A DNA stretch of 64,000 nt. Origin: an uncultured bacterium (GTDB taxonomy: Bacteria > Cyanobacteriota > Vampirovibrionia > Gastranaerophilales > Gastranaerophilaceae). The stretch covers positions 157,615 to 221,614 of the forward strand of contig CASEYP010000007.1 in assembly GCA_949292185.1 (NCBI GenBank). The letters run 5' to 3'. The number at the start of each line of letters is the position of its first letter. The stretch's first letter is position 1. Under the pieces are notes generated by a model that saw nothing but the letters and a program-made list of their open reading frames with translations, was not told the DNA's origin and did not search any database. The position numbers and the translations under genes were made by a program. Below, in pieces: positions 52,677 through 63,952 of this stretch.

Positions 52677-53405
52677 ATGATAAAACTTACACCACTAGGT
52701 AAAATCTATATAAAAGAAGCTTCAAGCGAAAACCCAAAAAAGTTATGTTCATTTGCAGTGAATAATGACATCCTTGGGAATTTAACCGTTGAAACAAATA
52801 AATACAAAGATGATACATATAAATTTATAACTGAGCTAAAAAATAGTCGAGGTAAAATATTCGGGAAAGAAGTATTCTCTATTGAAGACTTTAATAAAAA
52901 ACTTCAAGGATTCTATATCGAGACAAATCCTGAATATAGAAAAAAACACTATAGATTTGGTGAACTTCTACGACTATCAAGCATTATTGAAATGTTTGAA
53001 AACGGATTATCAAAATTTGAAATATATTCAAAAGATACAGCCGTATATTTTCATTCTAAATATAAATTTATTCCGGATATTCAAAATTTCTTAGACAGAG
53101 ATAAAGCACTTGAATCAATAATTGAAAATACACAACCCGGATTTGAAGAATTTACAAAAGAAGCTAAGAAAATTTTAGAAGCAATAAGAAATAACCCAAG
53201 TGGCCCAAAGCAAAGAGAACTCCGAGATTATACAAATATATTAACTACTAAATATATTCAAAAAGTTCTAGAAAATAAAGATGATTATAAATCTCATCCG
53301 TTTAAATTTGGAATGAATATGCTTCTAACAAAAGACAGAATATTAGAAAACAGAGAATTTTATAACGAATTATTTAAAAACCACGGAATAGATTATCAAA
53401 TATAA
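52677..53405 (+). CDS. GNAT-like protein, unknown substrate
   Basis: 242 residues. The segment about 90-135 (HYRFGELLRLSSIIEMFENG, then IYSKDTAVYFHSKYKFIP) has the layout of a GNAT acetyltransferase core: CoA-loop helix, strand, then FY-K-GF-like end. The N-terminal 80 residues are beta-rich and the C-terminal 90 helical. No strong RBS is visible before the ATG. The call is by pattern only and could be wrong. It is a single gene ending at a shared terminator. Confidence 0.55.
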   Translation: MIKLTPLGKIYIKEASSENPKKLCSFAVNNDILGNLTVETNKYKDDTYKFITELKNSRGKIFGKEVFSIEDFNKKLQGFYIETNPEYRKKHYRFGELLRLSSIIEMFENGLSKFEIYSKDTAVYFHSKYKFIPDIQNFLDRDKALESIIENTQPGFEEFTKEAKKILEAIRNNPSGPKQRELRDYTNILTTKYIQKVLENKDDYKSHPFKFGMNMLLTKDRILENREFYNELFKNHGIDYQI

Positions 53406-53409
53406 AAAT

Positions 53410-53439
53410 AAAAGCCCTTGTTAATAAACAAAGGCTTTT
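53410..53439. terminator. Bidirectional terminator (53405 gene / HMGL-family synthase)
   Basis: AAAAGCCCTTGTT (53410-53422) pairs with AACAAAGGCTTTT (53427-53439) with one mismatch and an AATA loop, between convergent genes. Confidence 0.8.
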
Positions 53440-53444
53440 AAACT

Positions 53445-54755
53445 TTATAATATATGTTCAGGCGGATTGATTTTTTCAGCCTCAACACGTTCTTTTATCG
53501 CACCGATTGGCTCATAATACGGAGATACTGTCATAATTTGAGTCGCTACATCCGGATAATAATAAATAAATCTCAATTCACTTGATGTCAAAGGTTTTTG
53601 AGTATGAACGTTTGCATAACGAACAAGTTCAAGAATATTTCTTGCTTCATGCTCATCTTTAAATTCAAGTTCCAATTTGTTATACACATTACGGAACCCT
53701 TTAATTCCACCATATTCACCAGTTGTAATCATTCTACCTGTTTCAATAATTTCAGGTTCACCACGTCCTAATTCTTCAAAATCATACAACTCATAATTTC
53801 TTCTATCTTTCAAAGCACCATCTGCGTGAATACCTGATTCATGAGCAAAAGCATTATCACCAACTGCCGGCTGGTTCATAGGAATAGGAACTCCAAATGC
53901 GTATGATGCATATTTTGCTAAATGCCATGCTTTATCAAGTTTTATATTTTCATCAATTTTATATTTATTTTTAAACCCTGCAGATTTTAAACAAGCAAGC
54001 AAACAAGATACCAAATCAGCATTACCAGCTCTTTCACCCATTCCATTTATTGCAGTATTTATATAAGCATCAACACCTGCATCGATTGCCGCTCTTGCAC
54101 CCATAACAGAACAAGCCGTTGCCATTCCTAAATCATTATGGAAATGCAATTCTATAGGCATTTGAGTAGCTTTCGCAATTTGGTATATTCTATCATAAGT
54201 TGTTTGAGGGTCCTCATAACCCAATGTATCACAGTATCTAAATCTATATGCACCTGATTTTTTAGCTTCTGTAGCATATTTTATGAGAAAATCTAAATCA
54301 CTTCTTGATGCATCTTCTGCGTTAACTCCAATGATTTTTGCACCTTTATCCACAGCACATTCAACTGCTTCTTTTGTCATTTTTACAATATCATCAGCAG
54401 TTTTCTTACCCATATATTTGCCATGAATCATCTGCTCTGAAGTAGACTGTGATAAATTTACATATTTTAACTCGGGAACATTCTTAAATGACAGCTCAAC
54501 ATCTTCTACAATACCTCTCATCCAGCCTGAAAGTTTTGTTGTAGTAATAGCCTTTCTTTTAACTAATTCCAAATTCCCGTTCAAATAATTTATCTCGTGC
54601 TTTGTAGTTGGAAACCCAAATTCTGATTGAGTTATTCCCATCTCATCCAACATCAAATTTATTATTGTCTTTTCTAATTTAGCTAAACCTAAACGAGAAG
54701 TCTGAACACCATCCCTATTTGTAACATCTACAAAGTATATTCTATTATCTGTCAT
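53445..54755 (-). CDS. Homocitrate/2-isopropylmalate synthase family enzyme
   Basis: A TIM-barrel acyl-CoA condensing enzyme of the HMGL-like family. The catalytic arginine motif is VTNRDGVQTS. The metal ligands lie in ELHFHNDLGMA, and NTAINGMGERAGNA and HESGIHADG are typical of homocitrate and isopropylmalate synthases. There is no LeuA regulatory domain; at 436 aa it is closer to homocitrate synthase (NifV/LYS20) in size. Which oxo acid it uses cannot be told. The start is ATG 54755, with GGGGG 7 nt upstream. No leu or nif genes are adjacent. Confidence 0.85.
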   Translation of the reverse strand: MTDNRIYFVDVTNRDGVQTSRLGLAKLEKTIINLMLDEMGITQSEFGFPTTKHEINYLNGNLELVKRKAITTTKLSGWMRGIVEDVELSFKNVPELKYVNLSQSTSEQMIHGKYMGKKTADDIVKMTKEAVECAVDKGAKIIGVNAEDASRSDLDFLIKYATEAKKSGAYRFRYCDTLGYEDPQTTYDRIYQIAKATQMPIELHFHNDLGMATACSVMGARAAIDAGVDAYINTAINGMGERAGNADLVSCLLACLKSAGFKNKYKIDENIKLDKAWHLAKYASYAFGVPIPMNQPAVGDNAFAHESGIHADGALKDRRNYELYDFEELGRGEPEIIETGRMITTGEYGGIKGFRNVYNKLELEFKDEHEARNILELVRYANVHTQKPLTSSELRFIYYYPDVATQIMTVSPYYEPIGAIKERVEAEKINPPEHIL

Positions 54756-54856
54756 ATGTATTCCCCCATATATGAAATTCATTATACACTAAATTCTATT
54801 AATTAACTTGCTTTTTTATATAAAATTAATTAAAATAGTTGTTAAAGAGCTATTTT

Positions 54857-56458
54857 ATGAATATGAAAAACGATACTAAAATTTTAGATAAGAAAATAAA
54901 TAAAGAAATCAAGACCGGAAATGTAAAATCAGCAATAGAATTATGTCAGATTGGACTTCAAAAAGACCCCACAAATGCTGATTTACACATTCGATTAGGA
55001 GATTTATACCTAGCTTGGCATCTTGATATATATTCATCTTGCCAATATATTGATGAAGCTATAACAGAATACCAAATTGCACTAGAATCATATATTGATT
55101 CTGCAGAAATCTATTACAAAATAGGTCTTGCACAATTTTACAAAGGTGACTTAGATAAAGCTATCAACTATTTTGATAACGCAATTTCTAAAAATCCAAA
55201 ATATGCAAAAGCATACCATATGCTAGCTGAAACTTATACAAAAAAAGCCAGATTTTTAGATGCTGAAATGAATGCTAAAAAAGCAATAAAATATGCACCT
55301 TTTGCAAGTTCAAGATCACATTTCTTATTGCATAATTTATATAATATTGCATCTTTTAGAGTTTTTAAAAATAAAATTAAATCTTTTTATGAATATACAA
55401 TGTCTGTAATTACACTTCCTTTTGATAAAGAAGCCCTAAAAAAAGTTAAAGAATCAATTTCATATACAAAATTTTTACCAATATTATTCAAGGGCTACTT
55501 AAAAGTCCAGTCAAAGGGACTTGATGAAGCGCTAGATATTTATATTGATGCAATAGATAAAGCACCTGGATTTGTACCATTATATTGCTTATTAGGTGAT
55601 ATCTATTCATCTTTGGGACAATTTGAAAATGCAATTACTGAATACAAAATGGCAATTTGGCTTGATAATTTAAACATTCCTGCCTACCGTCATTTATGCA
55701 AGGCTTATGAAGATTTAGGCGATTATGATAATGCAATTGAAATTTATAAAAAACTTATCAAAATTATGCCAAACATGCCTGAATTTCATTCAAATTTAGC
55801 AAATATCTTATATGTAAAAGGTGATATAGATGGTGCAGTTTCACATTTTCAAACCGCAATTACACTAAATCCAAGCAAAGAATGGACAAGTGTTGTAAAT
55901 CAAACTTTAGGTTTTGTATTCCAAGAAGCAAAACAAGATCTAGATGCAGCTATCACATCATACCAAAGTGCATACCTTCTAACACCTGAAGATATAGATA
56001 TTTATATAAATTTAGGAAGTGCTTTTTATGATAAATCAGATTATGAAAACGCTCTTGCAGTTTATAGAAATGCGCTTGAACTAAATCCTAAAAATGCAAA
56101 AATTCACTGTAATCTCGGATTTTTATACTGGGGTAAAGGCGACACAGATGAAGCAATCAGAGAATATGAATTAGCAATTGAATTTGATAAAAATTATGAT
56201 ATTGCATACAATAACCTTGGTGTAATTTATCTTGATGATTTAGGCAGAGTACAAAAAGCTATAGAAATGTTTAAAAAATCTGTTGAATGCAATCCAAATT
56301 ACGCATTAGCACATTTCAATCTTGCAAGATCTATTGCAATAACCGGTGATAAAATTGAAGCAGCTAAATTATACCAAATTGCACAAGATATAAATAAAGT
56401 TACAAACGAAATAGACCCACAAGATATTACAGATAAAATTAACGCTCTATTTGATTAA
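54857..56458 (+). CDS. Large cytosolic TPR-repeat protein
   Basis: 533 residues with about eleven TPR units, for example AEIYYKIGLAQFYKGDLDKA and AKIHCNLGFLYWGKGDTDEA. A non-TPR insertion (about 165-220) holds an apolar helix. No signal peptide. The start is ATG 54857 with AAAGAG upstream; a TTG 18 nt earlier is also in frame. Partner unknown. Confidence 0.82.
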   Translation: MNMKNDTKILDKKINKEIKTGNVKSAIELCQIGLQKDPTNADLHIRLGDLYLAWHLDIYSSCQYIDEAITEYQIALESYIDSAEIYYKIGLAQFYKGDLDKAINYFDNAISKNPKYAKAYHMLAETYTKKARFLDAEMNAKKAIKYAPFASSRSHFLLHNLYNIASFRVFKNKIKSFYEYTMSVITLPFDKEALKKVKESISYTKFLPILFKGYLKVQSKGLDEALDIYIDAIDKAPGFVPLYCLLGDIYSSLGQFENAITEYKMAIWLDNLNIPAYRHLCKAYEDLGDYDNAIEIYKKLIKIMPNMPEFHSNLANILYVKGDIDGAVSHFQTAITLNPSKEWTSVVNQTLGFVFQEAKQDLDAAITSYQSAYLLTPEDIDIYINLGSAFYDKSDYENALAVYRNALELNPKNAKIHCNLGFLYWGKGDTDEAIREYELAIEFDKNYDIAYNNLGVIYLDDLGRVQKAIEMFKKSVECNPNYALAHFNLARSIAITGDKIEAAKLYQIAQDINKVTNEIDPQDITDKINALFD

Positions 56459-56470
56459 AATTTTAACTTA

Positions 56471-56653
56471 TTATTTTTTCTTGAAAAAGTGCAAATAGAT
56501 TGAATAAATAATATAAAAAACAATCGCAGTTATAGCCATAACTGTAAGATTTGCTGGATCATTATACGCAGCTGATATTCCACCCTTTCGAATAGGATAA
56601 AGAGCGAATATAACAACAAACACAACTACTAAACTTATTTCAAATCTATCCAA
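56471..56653 (-). CDS. Small two-helix membrane protein
   Basis: 60 residues with two membrane helices (about 6-22, ISLVVVFVVIFALYPIR, and 37-56) and a basic end. It lies 17 nt after the histidine kinase gene on the same strand, with GGGG before the ATG. It may be cotranscribed with the kinase and might act with it. No family is recognised. Confidence 0.65.
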   Translation of the reverse strand: MDRFEISLVVVFVVIFALYPIRKGGISAAYNDPANLTVMAITAIVFYIIYSIYLHFFKKK

Positions 56654-56670
56654 GACAACCCCATAAAATT

Positions 56671-58476
56671 TTATACTAAATCATCATCAGCATCTTCAAA
56701 TTCAGAAACATCAATAGGTAAAGTAAAACCAAAGGTTGAACCATGTCCCGGTTGAGAAACAACAAAAACATGTCCATGATGATGCTTTTCGATAGTTGTT
56801 TTAACAAGGTGCAAACCTAAACCAGTACCTTTAACGCTATGGGTTTTATTTTCTACTCTGAAAAATCTTTCAAAAACCTTTTTCTGATATTCCGGTGCAA
56901 TACCGATACCTTCATCTCTAACAGTTACAACAATTTGATTATTTTCAGGCTCTTTGTACAATCTAACCTTTATTGTTGAATCTTGCGGAGCATATTTTAT
57001 TGCATTTGAAAGATAATTTATCAAAGATCTTGCGATAGCGTCATAATTGCACATTATAAGCGGAATATTATCTTCTTTTTCAACCTCGATTTTCAAATTG
57101 TGTTCTTTTAATAAAACTTCTACCTGAGAAACACAATCATCTACCAATTTAGAAATATCATTTTCACTCTTTTCGATTTTTGCGTTAGAATCCAATCTTG
57201 AAAAATCCAAAATATCGTTAACCATACGATTTAAACGTATAATTTCAGTATTAAGAGTTTCGATAAATTCTTTTTTAGTTTTCTCATCAAACTCATCACC
57301 ATAACTGTACAAAGTATCAATATAACTTCTCAAAACAGTAACAGGAGTTCTCAATTCGTGAGAAACATTTGAAATAAATTGAGATTTCATCTGATCCATT
57401 TCAATTTCACGAGTTACATCAATCAAGACAATAATATACCCAACATAATCATTATTTCTGGTAAACATTGGAGATATAATTGATTTTAAAATTCTTCCAT
57501 CAATTGTTATATTGAAAGTAATTGGTTTTGAAGATTTTTCATCCATTGAAAGCTTTTTATATTCTTCAATTTTTTCACTAAAACAATATTCCCCTTCAGT
57601 ATCTACATAATTTTGAATATTAGTATTTAATAATTGATCTCCCTCAAGTTCTAATAATTCTTTTGCATGGTTATTTATTAAAACAACCTGATCATTATTA
57701 TCACAAACAACAACACCATTTGCGATACTTAATAAAACAGCTTCAAGTTTATTTCTTTCTAAAGTTAATTGTTCAATATTTTGTTCTTCATAAATATTCA
57801 ACCTTGCTGACATATCGTTAAATGCATCAAACAATTCCTGAACTTCATCACTAACATCTTTGCCTTCAATTTTATAACCGAATTCGCCGGATGAAATCTT
57901 TTTAACACCATCATGTAAAATTCTTAATTCTCTTGTAATAAGATAAGTATTTATCAAAATTACAAAAGCAAAAACTAACCAAACAATAACAAAAACAAAT
58001 AAAATAGAAGCTCTAGTTGTAGAAGAAACTTTCCCAACAATAGAACCTGACAACCCAACAGTAACAGAACCAATATTTTCATTAGTTAAAATATTCACCA
58101 TAGGAGAAGAAACTGAAATATTAGAACGTTTAGACTCTGAATGAGAATTGTTTGAAGCTTTATAAATAAGATTACCTTTCGCATCTCTAAATTCAATAAA
58201 AACAATATCAGGATGAGATTTCAAAATAGAGTCAGAGTGAGTTTTTAAAATTCCATAAGCTTGTTGTTTTGGAGCATTTTTAGTAATTTCAACACTTTCG
58301 ATAGCCAAAATTTTTGAAATAACTTGTCCAAAATTTTGATAACTTTCATTAAGATTTTTCTGAATATTAAAAGTAGCAAAAAGAGCAATTGCCATAATTA
58401 GCAAAGTACTCAACACCAACCCGAAAATAATTAAACGATTTTGAGTAGTAAAACTTATTTTCTGACTATCATTCAT
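56671..58476 (-). CDS. Membrane sensor histidine kinase (HAMP-PAS-HisKA-HATPase)
   Basis: 601 residues. Two membrane helices (about 14-37 and 156-180) flank a periplasmic sensor of about 118 residues. HAMP (180-235) and PAS (240-355) domains follow, then the HisKA box FISNVSHELRTPVTVLRSY with H373. The ATPase domain has YLSNAIKYAPQD, DEGIGIAPEY and GTGLGLHLVKTTI. The layout is PhoR/WalK-like. No response regulator is beside it. A TGTTATAAT element places the transcription start at the A of the ATG, with no ribosome site. Confidence 0.92.
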   Translation of the reverse strand: MNDSQKISFTTQNRLIIFGLVLSTLLIMAIALFATFNIQKNLNESYQNFGQVISKILAIESVEITKNAPKQQAYGILKTHSDSILKSHPDIVFIEFRDAKGNLIYKASNNSHSESKRSNISVSSPMVNILTNENIGSVTVGLSGSIVGKVSSTTRASILFVFVIVWLVFAFVILINTYLITRELRILHDGVKKISSGEFGYKIEGKDVSDEVQELFDAFNDMSARLNIYEEQNIEQLTLERNKLEAVLLSIANGVVVCDNNDQVVLINNHAKELLELEGDQLLNTNIQNYVDTEGEYCFSEKIEEYKKLSMDEKSSKPITFNITIDGRILKSIISPMFTRNNDYVGYIIVLIDVTREIEMDQMKSQFISNVSHELRTPVTVLRSYIDTLYSYGDEFDEKTKKEFIETLNTEIIRLNRMVNDILDFSRLDSNAKIEKSENDISKLVDDCVSQVEVLLKEHNLKIEVEKEDNIPLIMCNYDAIARSLINYLSNAIKYAPQDSTIKVRLYKEPENNQIVVTVRDEGIGIAPEYQKKVFERFFRVENKTHSVKGTGLGLHLVKTTIEKHHHGHVFVVSQPGHGSTFGFTLPIDVSEFEDADDDLV

Positions 58477-58482
58477 ACAAAA

Positions 58483-58491
58483 ATTATAACA
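58483..58491 (-). promoter_or_regulatory. Extended -10 with +1 at the kinase start codon
   Basis: TGTTATAAT on the minus strand. The hexamer ends at 58483, so +1 falls at 58476, the A of the ATG. -35 is weak. Confidence 0.6.
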
Positions 58492-58533
58492 CTATCAAAG
58501 GAAATTTCATAGTAAAAAATAAAACATAAACCC

Positions 58534-58565
58534 AAAGGGGTTGATTGCAAGCAATCAACCCCTTT
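58534..58565 (-). terminator. Terminator after dnaK
   Basis: A 13-15-bp stem AAAGGGGTTGATTGC (58534-58548) with its complement at 58551-58565 and a minimal loop. It lies between dnaK and the kinase gene. The T tract on the minus strand is weak, but the stem is very stable. Confidence 0.75.
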
Positions 58566-58598
58566 AAAGCATAGGTATGTTTCTCTTTGTGAAAAAGA

Positions 58599-60464
<1,866 letters not shown>

Positions 60465-60495
60465 TTAAATAATTACATGTTAATCTATATTATTG

Positions 60496-60504
60496 TTATA
60501 ACAT
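60496..60504 (-). promoter_or_regulatory. Extended -10 of dnaK
   Basis: TGTTATAAC on the minus strand, predicted start about 60489, leader about 43 nt with AAAGGAGAT. No clear -35, and no heat-shock inverted repeat of the CIRCE type. Confidence 0.45.
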
Positions 60505-60618
60505 TGAATTTTTAAATTCTTAAAAAAATAAACAAAAAATTAACATTTTAATAATTTGCAAATATAAAATCCAGATACGGTATTTGATTTTTAATAATTT
60601 TAATGAGAAGATGAAGTT

Positions 60619-61788
60619 ATGATATACAAAGACGAAGAACGAAAACCCCAAATCTGGTTTTGTGGCGGACATTTTATAAACGATATATACACAGGATTTT
60701 TAAATCCGATTATGCCATTTATTGCAGAACAAGTAAAAATATCAATGCCAATTGCAACAATTATATTAAGTTGCTCGCATATATTTTCATCTCTAATGCA
60801 GCCATTTTTTGGATTTTTCGCCGATAAAATCAAAAAAAGAGCACTAATATTTTGGGGCTTAATATGCACATCTGTATTCATATCACTTGCACCTGCCTCA
60901 AAACATTTAGCACTAATGATACTATTTATAATTCTTGGAAGTATAGGATCCAGTTTATTTCACCCGCAATCACTGGGACTAATTTCAAAATTTTCCAAAT
61001 CTGATGTTGCTAGAAATATGGGAATTTTTATAGCGATGGGAACCTTAGGATTTTCAACAGGACCATTGTTATCATCAACTATCGCACAATATTTTGGACT
61101 TTCCAGAATGCCTATATTATCAATTCTTGGAATTGTTTGGGCTTTGCTTATGTTCAAAATGGTACCAAAATTTTCAACAGAACAAACTCCAAAACCAAAA
61201 TTTAATTTTAAACAAGCCTTTGTAGATATATTATCAAACCATAAACTAAATATTTTAAACTTAATAGCAATGCTAAAATCTCTAATAACAAATGCTTGCT
61301 CTATATTACTTCCATTTTTATGGAAAGCACAAGGGTATTCAAAATTTCAAATCGGTTTAGCATTATTTTTCTTTCTATTTTTGGGAGGAATTGCATCATT
61401 ACTAAGTCCAAAATTTGAAAAGAAAATTGGCACAGCAAACGTATTTTATATATCAATGATAACAACATTTCCGCTAATGATATTATTTATGCTAACATAC
61501 AAAACAATGCCAATAATCTCATTTATAATTTTTGCGATAATGGGATTTATAACAATGTTTGCAACGCCTATCACAATGAGCATGGCACAAAACACCCTAC
61601 CTCAATACAAAAGTATCATTGGAGGATTTATAAACGGATTTTCATGGGGAATAGTTGCAATCGCAATGTCAATAATCGGATATATTGCAGCTGCAACAAG
61701 TATCGTTCCTGTACTTGTTATACTTTCACTAATCCCCGCATGCTGTTCAATTCTTGTAAAATATTTATTTGAAGAGCAGAAAAACTAA
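60619..61788 (+). CDS. MFS transporter, fosmidomycin-resistance (Fsr) type
   Basis: A twelve-helix major facilitator. The early motif GGHFINDIYTGFLNPIMPF and GSIGSSLFHPQSLGLISK (the FHP-type motif of helix 4) match the Fsr branch. GFFADKIKKRA is the usual loop 2-3 motif. The 389 aa length is typical. Substrate unknown; Fsr proteins export small drugs. GAGAAG precedes the ATG. Divergent from dnaK. Confidence 0.85.
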   Translation: MIYKDEERKPQIWFCGGHFINDIYTGFLNPIMPFIAEQVKISMPIATIILSCSHIFSSLMQPFFGFFADKIKKRALIFWGLICTSVFISLAPASKHLALMILFIILGSIGSSLFHPQSLGLISKFSKSDVARNMGIFIAMGTLGFSTGPLLSSTIAQYFGLSRMPILSILGIVWALLMFKMVPKFSTEQTPKPKFNFKQAFVDILSNHKLNILNLIAMLKSLITNACSILLPFLWKAQGYSKFQIGLALFFFLFLGGIASLLSPKFEKKIGTANVFYISMITTFPLMILFMLTYKTMPIISFIIFAIMGFITMFATPITMSMAQNTLPQYKSIIGGFINGFSWGIVAIAMSIIGYIAAATSIVPVLVILSLIPACCSILVKYLFEEQKN

Positions 61789-61794
61789 AAATAA

Positions 61795-62034
61795 TTAAGC
61801 AATTAAAGATAAACTTTTGCAACTTTCATCTGCTTTTTTATTACTAAATAAAGCGGCTACTGCTTTTGCAAGTTTTGTTAACGCATTAGGCTTAGTTTCA
61901 TTAACTTTAGAGCATTCATTATAATGACCGAATCCACCGCTTAACCCTGCATTTTTGGATGTTTGAACTTTGATTAAATCATCATTATAAGCACTTTTTA
62001 CAGCGTTTAAATAACCGATAGAAGAAACCAGCAT
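61795..62034 (-). CDS. Small hypothetical protein
   Basis: 79 residues starting MLVSSIGYLNAVKSAYND, with a glycine-rich middle (KNAGLSGGFGHYN) and an amphipathic, alanine-rich helix near 50-62. Two cysteines. GGGG lies 7 nt before the ATG, supporting translation. No family is recognised. It is convergent with the MFS gene 6 nt away. Confidence 0.6.
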   Translation of the reverse strand: MLVSSIGYLNAVKSAYNDDLIKVQTSKNAGLSGGFGHYNECSKVNETKPNALTKLAKAVAALFSNKKADESCKSLSLIA

Positions 62035-62181
62035 TTTATAACCCCAACATTATCTTCACAAAAATTATGATATAACAAATTAAATTGAAAATCAAGATTT
62101 AAATTTAAAAATTTTTAAACAAAAAAATAACTTGTAATTTTAAATTAAAGTACTAAAATCCAATAACAAAAGGGAAAATAA

Positions 62182-62526
62182 ATGTACGATGAATTATTTA
62201 ACAGATTTGCAAAATCAAAATTCAGAAGCAGATTTAAACTAACGGAAAAAGATCGTAAATATATAGAAACAAAAGGCATAGATACCATAAAATCACACGC
62301 AAAAGATTTCATAAAAAAGAGAATTTCACCGGCAATAATTCCAAATGATGGAAAACAAACCCCGATGAAAGGTCATCCGGTATTTATTGCACAACATGCA
62401 ACAGCAACATGCTGTAGAGGCTGCATAAATAAATGGCACAAATTTCCAATAGGAACAGAACTAACGCAAGAACAACAGGACTACTTAGTATCAGTAATAA
62501 TGGAATGGATAAAACGACAAGGATAA
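62182..62526 (+). CDS. DUF4186 family protein
   Basis: 114 residues. The pattern matches DUF4186: RFAKSKFRSRFKLTEKDR at the start, GHPVFIAQHATATCCRGC with a histidine and two adjacent cysteines in the centre, and KWHKFPIGTELTQEQQDYL near the end. The cysteines and histidine could bind a metal. Function unknown. AAAAGGGAAA precedes the ATG. The YbaK gene starts 3 nt after its stop, so the two are coupled. Confidence 0.82.
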   Translation: MYDELFNRFAKSKFRSRFKLTEKDRKYIETKGIDTIKSHAKDFIKKRISPAIIPNDGKQTPMKGHPVFIAQHATATCCRGCINKWHKFPIGTELTQEQQDYLVSVIMEWIKRQG

Positions 62527-62529
62527 ATT

Positions 62530-63000
62530 ATGGATTATAAAACAAATGTAATGAGAATGTTAGATAAGAAAAAAATCAACTATAAACATTATAGTTATGC
62601 TGACACAGACGCAATAAGCGGAACCGAAGTTGCAGCAGCCCTAAATCAAAATCCGGAACAAGTATTCAAAACATTAGTGACCGTCGCAAAATCAAAAAAA
62701 TACTATGTATTTATGCTACCTGTTGAAAAAGAGTTAGATTTAAAAAAAGCTGCGCACGCTGTAAATGAAAAATCCATAGAAATGTTAAAATCCAAAGAAT
62801 TATTACCCCTAACAGGCTACATTCACGGAGGCTGCTCTCCAATTGGAATGAAAAAATTTTTCACAACAACAATAGATATAAGTGCAAAAAATTTCCCAAC
62901 AATTATATTTAGTGCAGGAAAAATCGGATATCAAGTAGAATTAAACTTAAACGACTTACAAAAAATGATACCTTATACCCTTGCAGATATTACGGTATAA
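62530..63000 (+). CDS. ybaK: Cys-tRNA(Pro)/Cys-tRNA deacylase YbaK
   Basis: A trans-editing enzyme that clears mischarged Cys-tRNA(Pro). The fold begins with MLDKKKINYKHYSY and contains the conserved FKTLVT lysine motif. GYIHGGCSPIGMKK is the family signature loop. The 156 aa length is normal. It follows the DUF4186 gene by 3 nt. Confidence 0.92.
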   Translation: MDYKTNVMRMLDKKKINYKHYSYADTDAISGTEVAAALNQNPEQVFKTLVTVAKSKKYYVFMLPVEKELDLKKAAHAVNEKSIEMLKSKELLPLTGYIHGGCSPIGMKKFFTTTIDISAKNFPTIIFSAGKIGYQVELNLNDLQKMIPYTLADITV

Positions 63001-63077
63001 AATTAATATTTGTTAAAATTTTACAAAATTACGCAATTTAAAAATTTACTGACATTAGATAAGTAAAGGGAATTGCC

Positions 63078-63707
63078 ATGGAGATAAACAATCACAATAA
63101 TCAAATAAACTTTAAAGCACTACATATTGCAAATTGCGGAGATTTAAAATTATATAAACTTACCGATAAAGCAGATTTCAAATACATACAAACCTTACCG
63201 CAAAAGATACATACCGAAGATCTTATGCCAAACTTAACCAAAGATGAATATTCTCGCTGGAACGAAATGCTAGAATACGCAGTAGACAATGCGACAAACG
63301 GACTCAATACAACTTATATTGAAACAAAAGATAACAAACCTTGCGGCATAATAACCTTTTTTAAAGATAAAATAACAGAACTAGACTGTATATGTACTTG
63401 GCCTGTAGAATATGGAAAGAAAGTAAAATTAGCAGGTCAAACATTATTTTATCAACTATTTTCAGATTTTGAAAAGATAAAAGGCGGTAAAAAAATAAAA
63501 CTAGAAGCAATAACAAATGGTCCATACGATACCGTACGCAAGTATGAAAAATTAGGATTCAAACAATTTGATACCTACCCAACCAAAGTAACAATGGAAA
63601 CAACAGCAGCAAAAATTAAAAACACATTAAAAGAAATGTCAGAAAGAATAGAATACGAAAAAGTTGAGCCAGAAAAAGTAAATTTATCAAAAGAACTAGA
63701 CATATAG
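63078..63707 (+). CDS. GNAT-like acetyltransferase with INFKA N-terminus
   Basis: 209 residues. About 95-165 fit a GNAT core: PCGIITFFKDKITELDCICT, then the helix KLAGQTLFYQLFSDFEK and the end motif YDTVRKYEKLGFKQFD. The first 20 residues (NNQINFKALHIANCG) resemble polar N-terminal tags on other proteins of this lineage. A charged C-terminal helix follows. AAAGGGAA precedes the ATG. Substrate unknown. Confidence 0.7.
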   Translation: MEINNHNNQINFKALHIANCGDLKLYKLTDKADFKYIQTLPQKIHTEDLMPNLTKDEYSRWNEMLEYAVDNATNGLNTTYIETKDNKPCGIITFFKDKITELDCICTWPVEYGKKVKLAGQTLFYQLFSDFEKIKGGKKIKLEAITNGPYDTVRKYEKLGFKQFDTYPTKVTMETTAAKIKNTLKEMSERIEYEKVEPEKVNLSKELDI

Positions 63708-63779
63708 AAAAATATAATTTATTTTTTATTTGTGCTAACTTTTGCATCTTAAATAGAGAAAACAATAAAATACAATACA

Positions 63780-63822
63780 AAAAAAAGATGAACTTGAGGG
63801 AAACCCAACAAATTCATCTTTT
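63780..63822 (-). terminator. Terminator of the rRNA operon
   Basis: AAAAAAGATGAA and TTCATCTTTTTT (63781-63792 and 63811-63822) form the outer stem, with an inner GGG/CCC pairing. It lies just downstream of 5S on the minus strand and ends in a T run. Confidence 0.8.
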
Positions 63823-63835
63823 TTCTAAAATTAGA

Positions 63836-63952
63836 AGCTGGCAACTAGTTATCTTCCCCGAGGGTGGCCCCTCAAGTATTTTCACCGCTATGAGTCTTTA
63901 CGACCGTGTTCGGGATGGGAACGGGTGTTTTCCTCACGCTTGGTCACCAGCA
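63836..63952 (-). rRNA. rrf: 5S ribosomal RNA
   Basis: On the minus strand the sequence from GCTGGTGACC to GTTGCCAGC forms the terminal helix. The conserved loop CCCGTTCCCATCCCGAACACG and the later GAAGATAACTAGTTG region are typical of bacterial 5S. Length about 117 nt. Ends are set by the terminal helix and may be off by 1-3 nt. The 48 nt to the right are spacer, probably before 23S, with a small TGTGC/GCACA hairpin. Confidence 0.93.
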
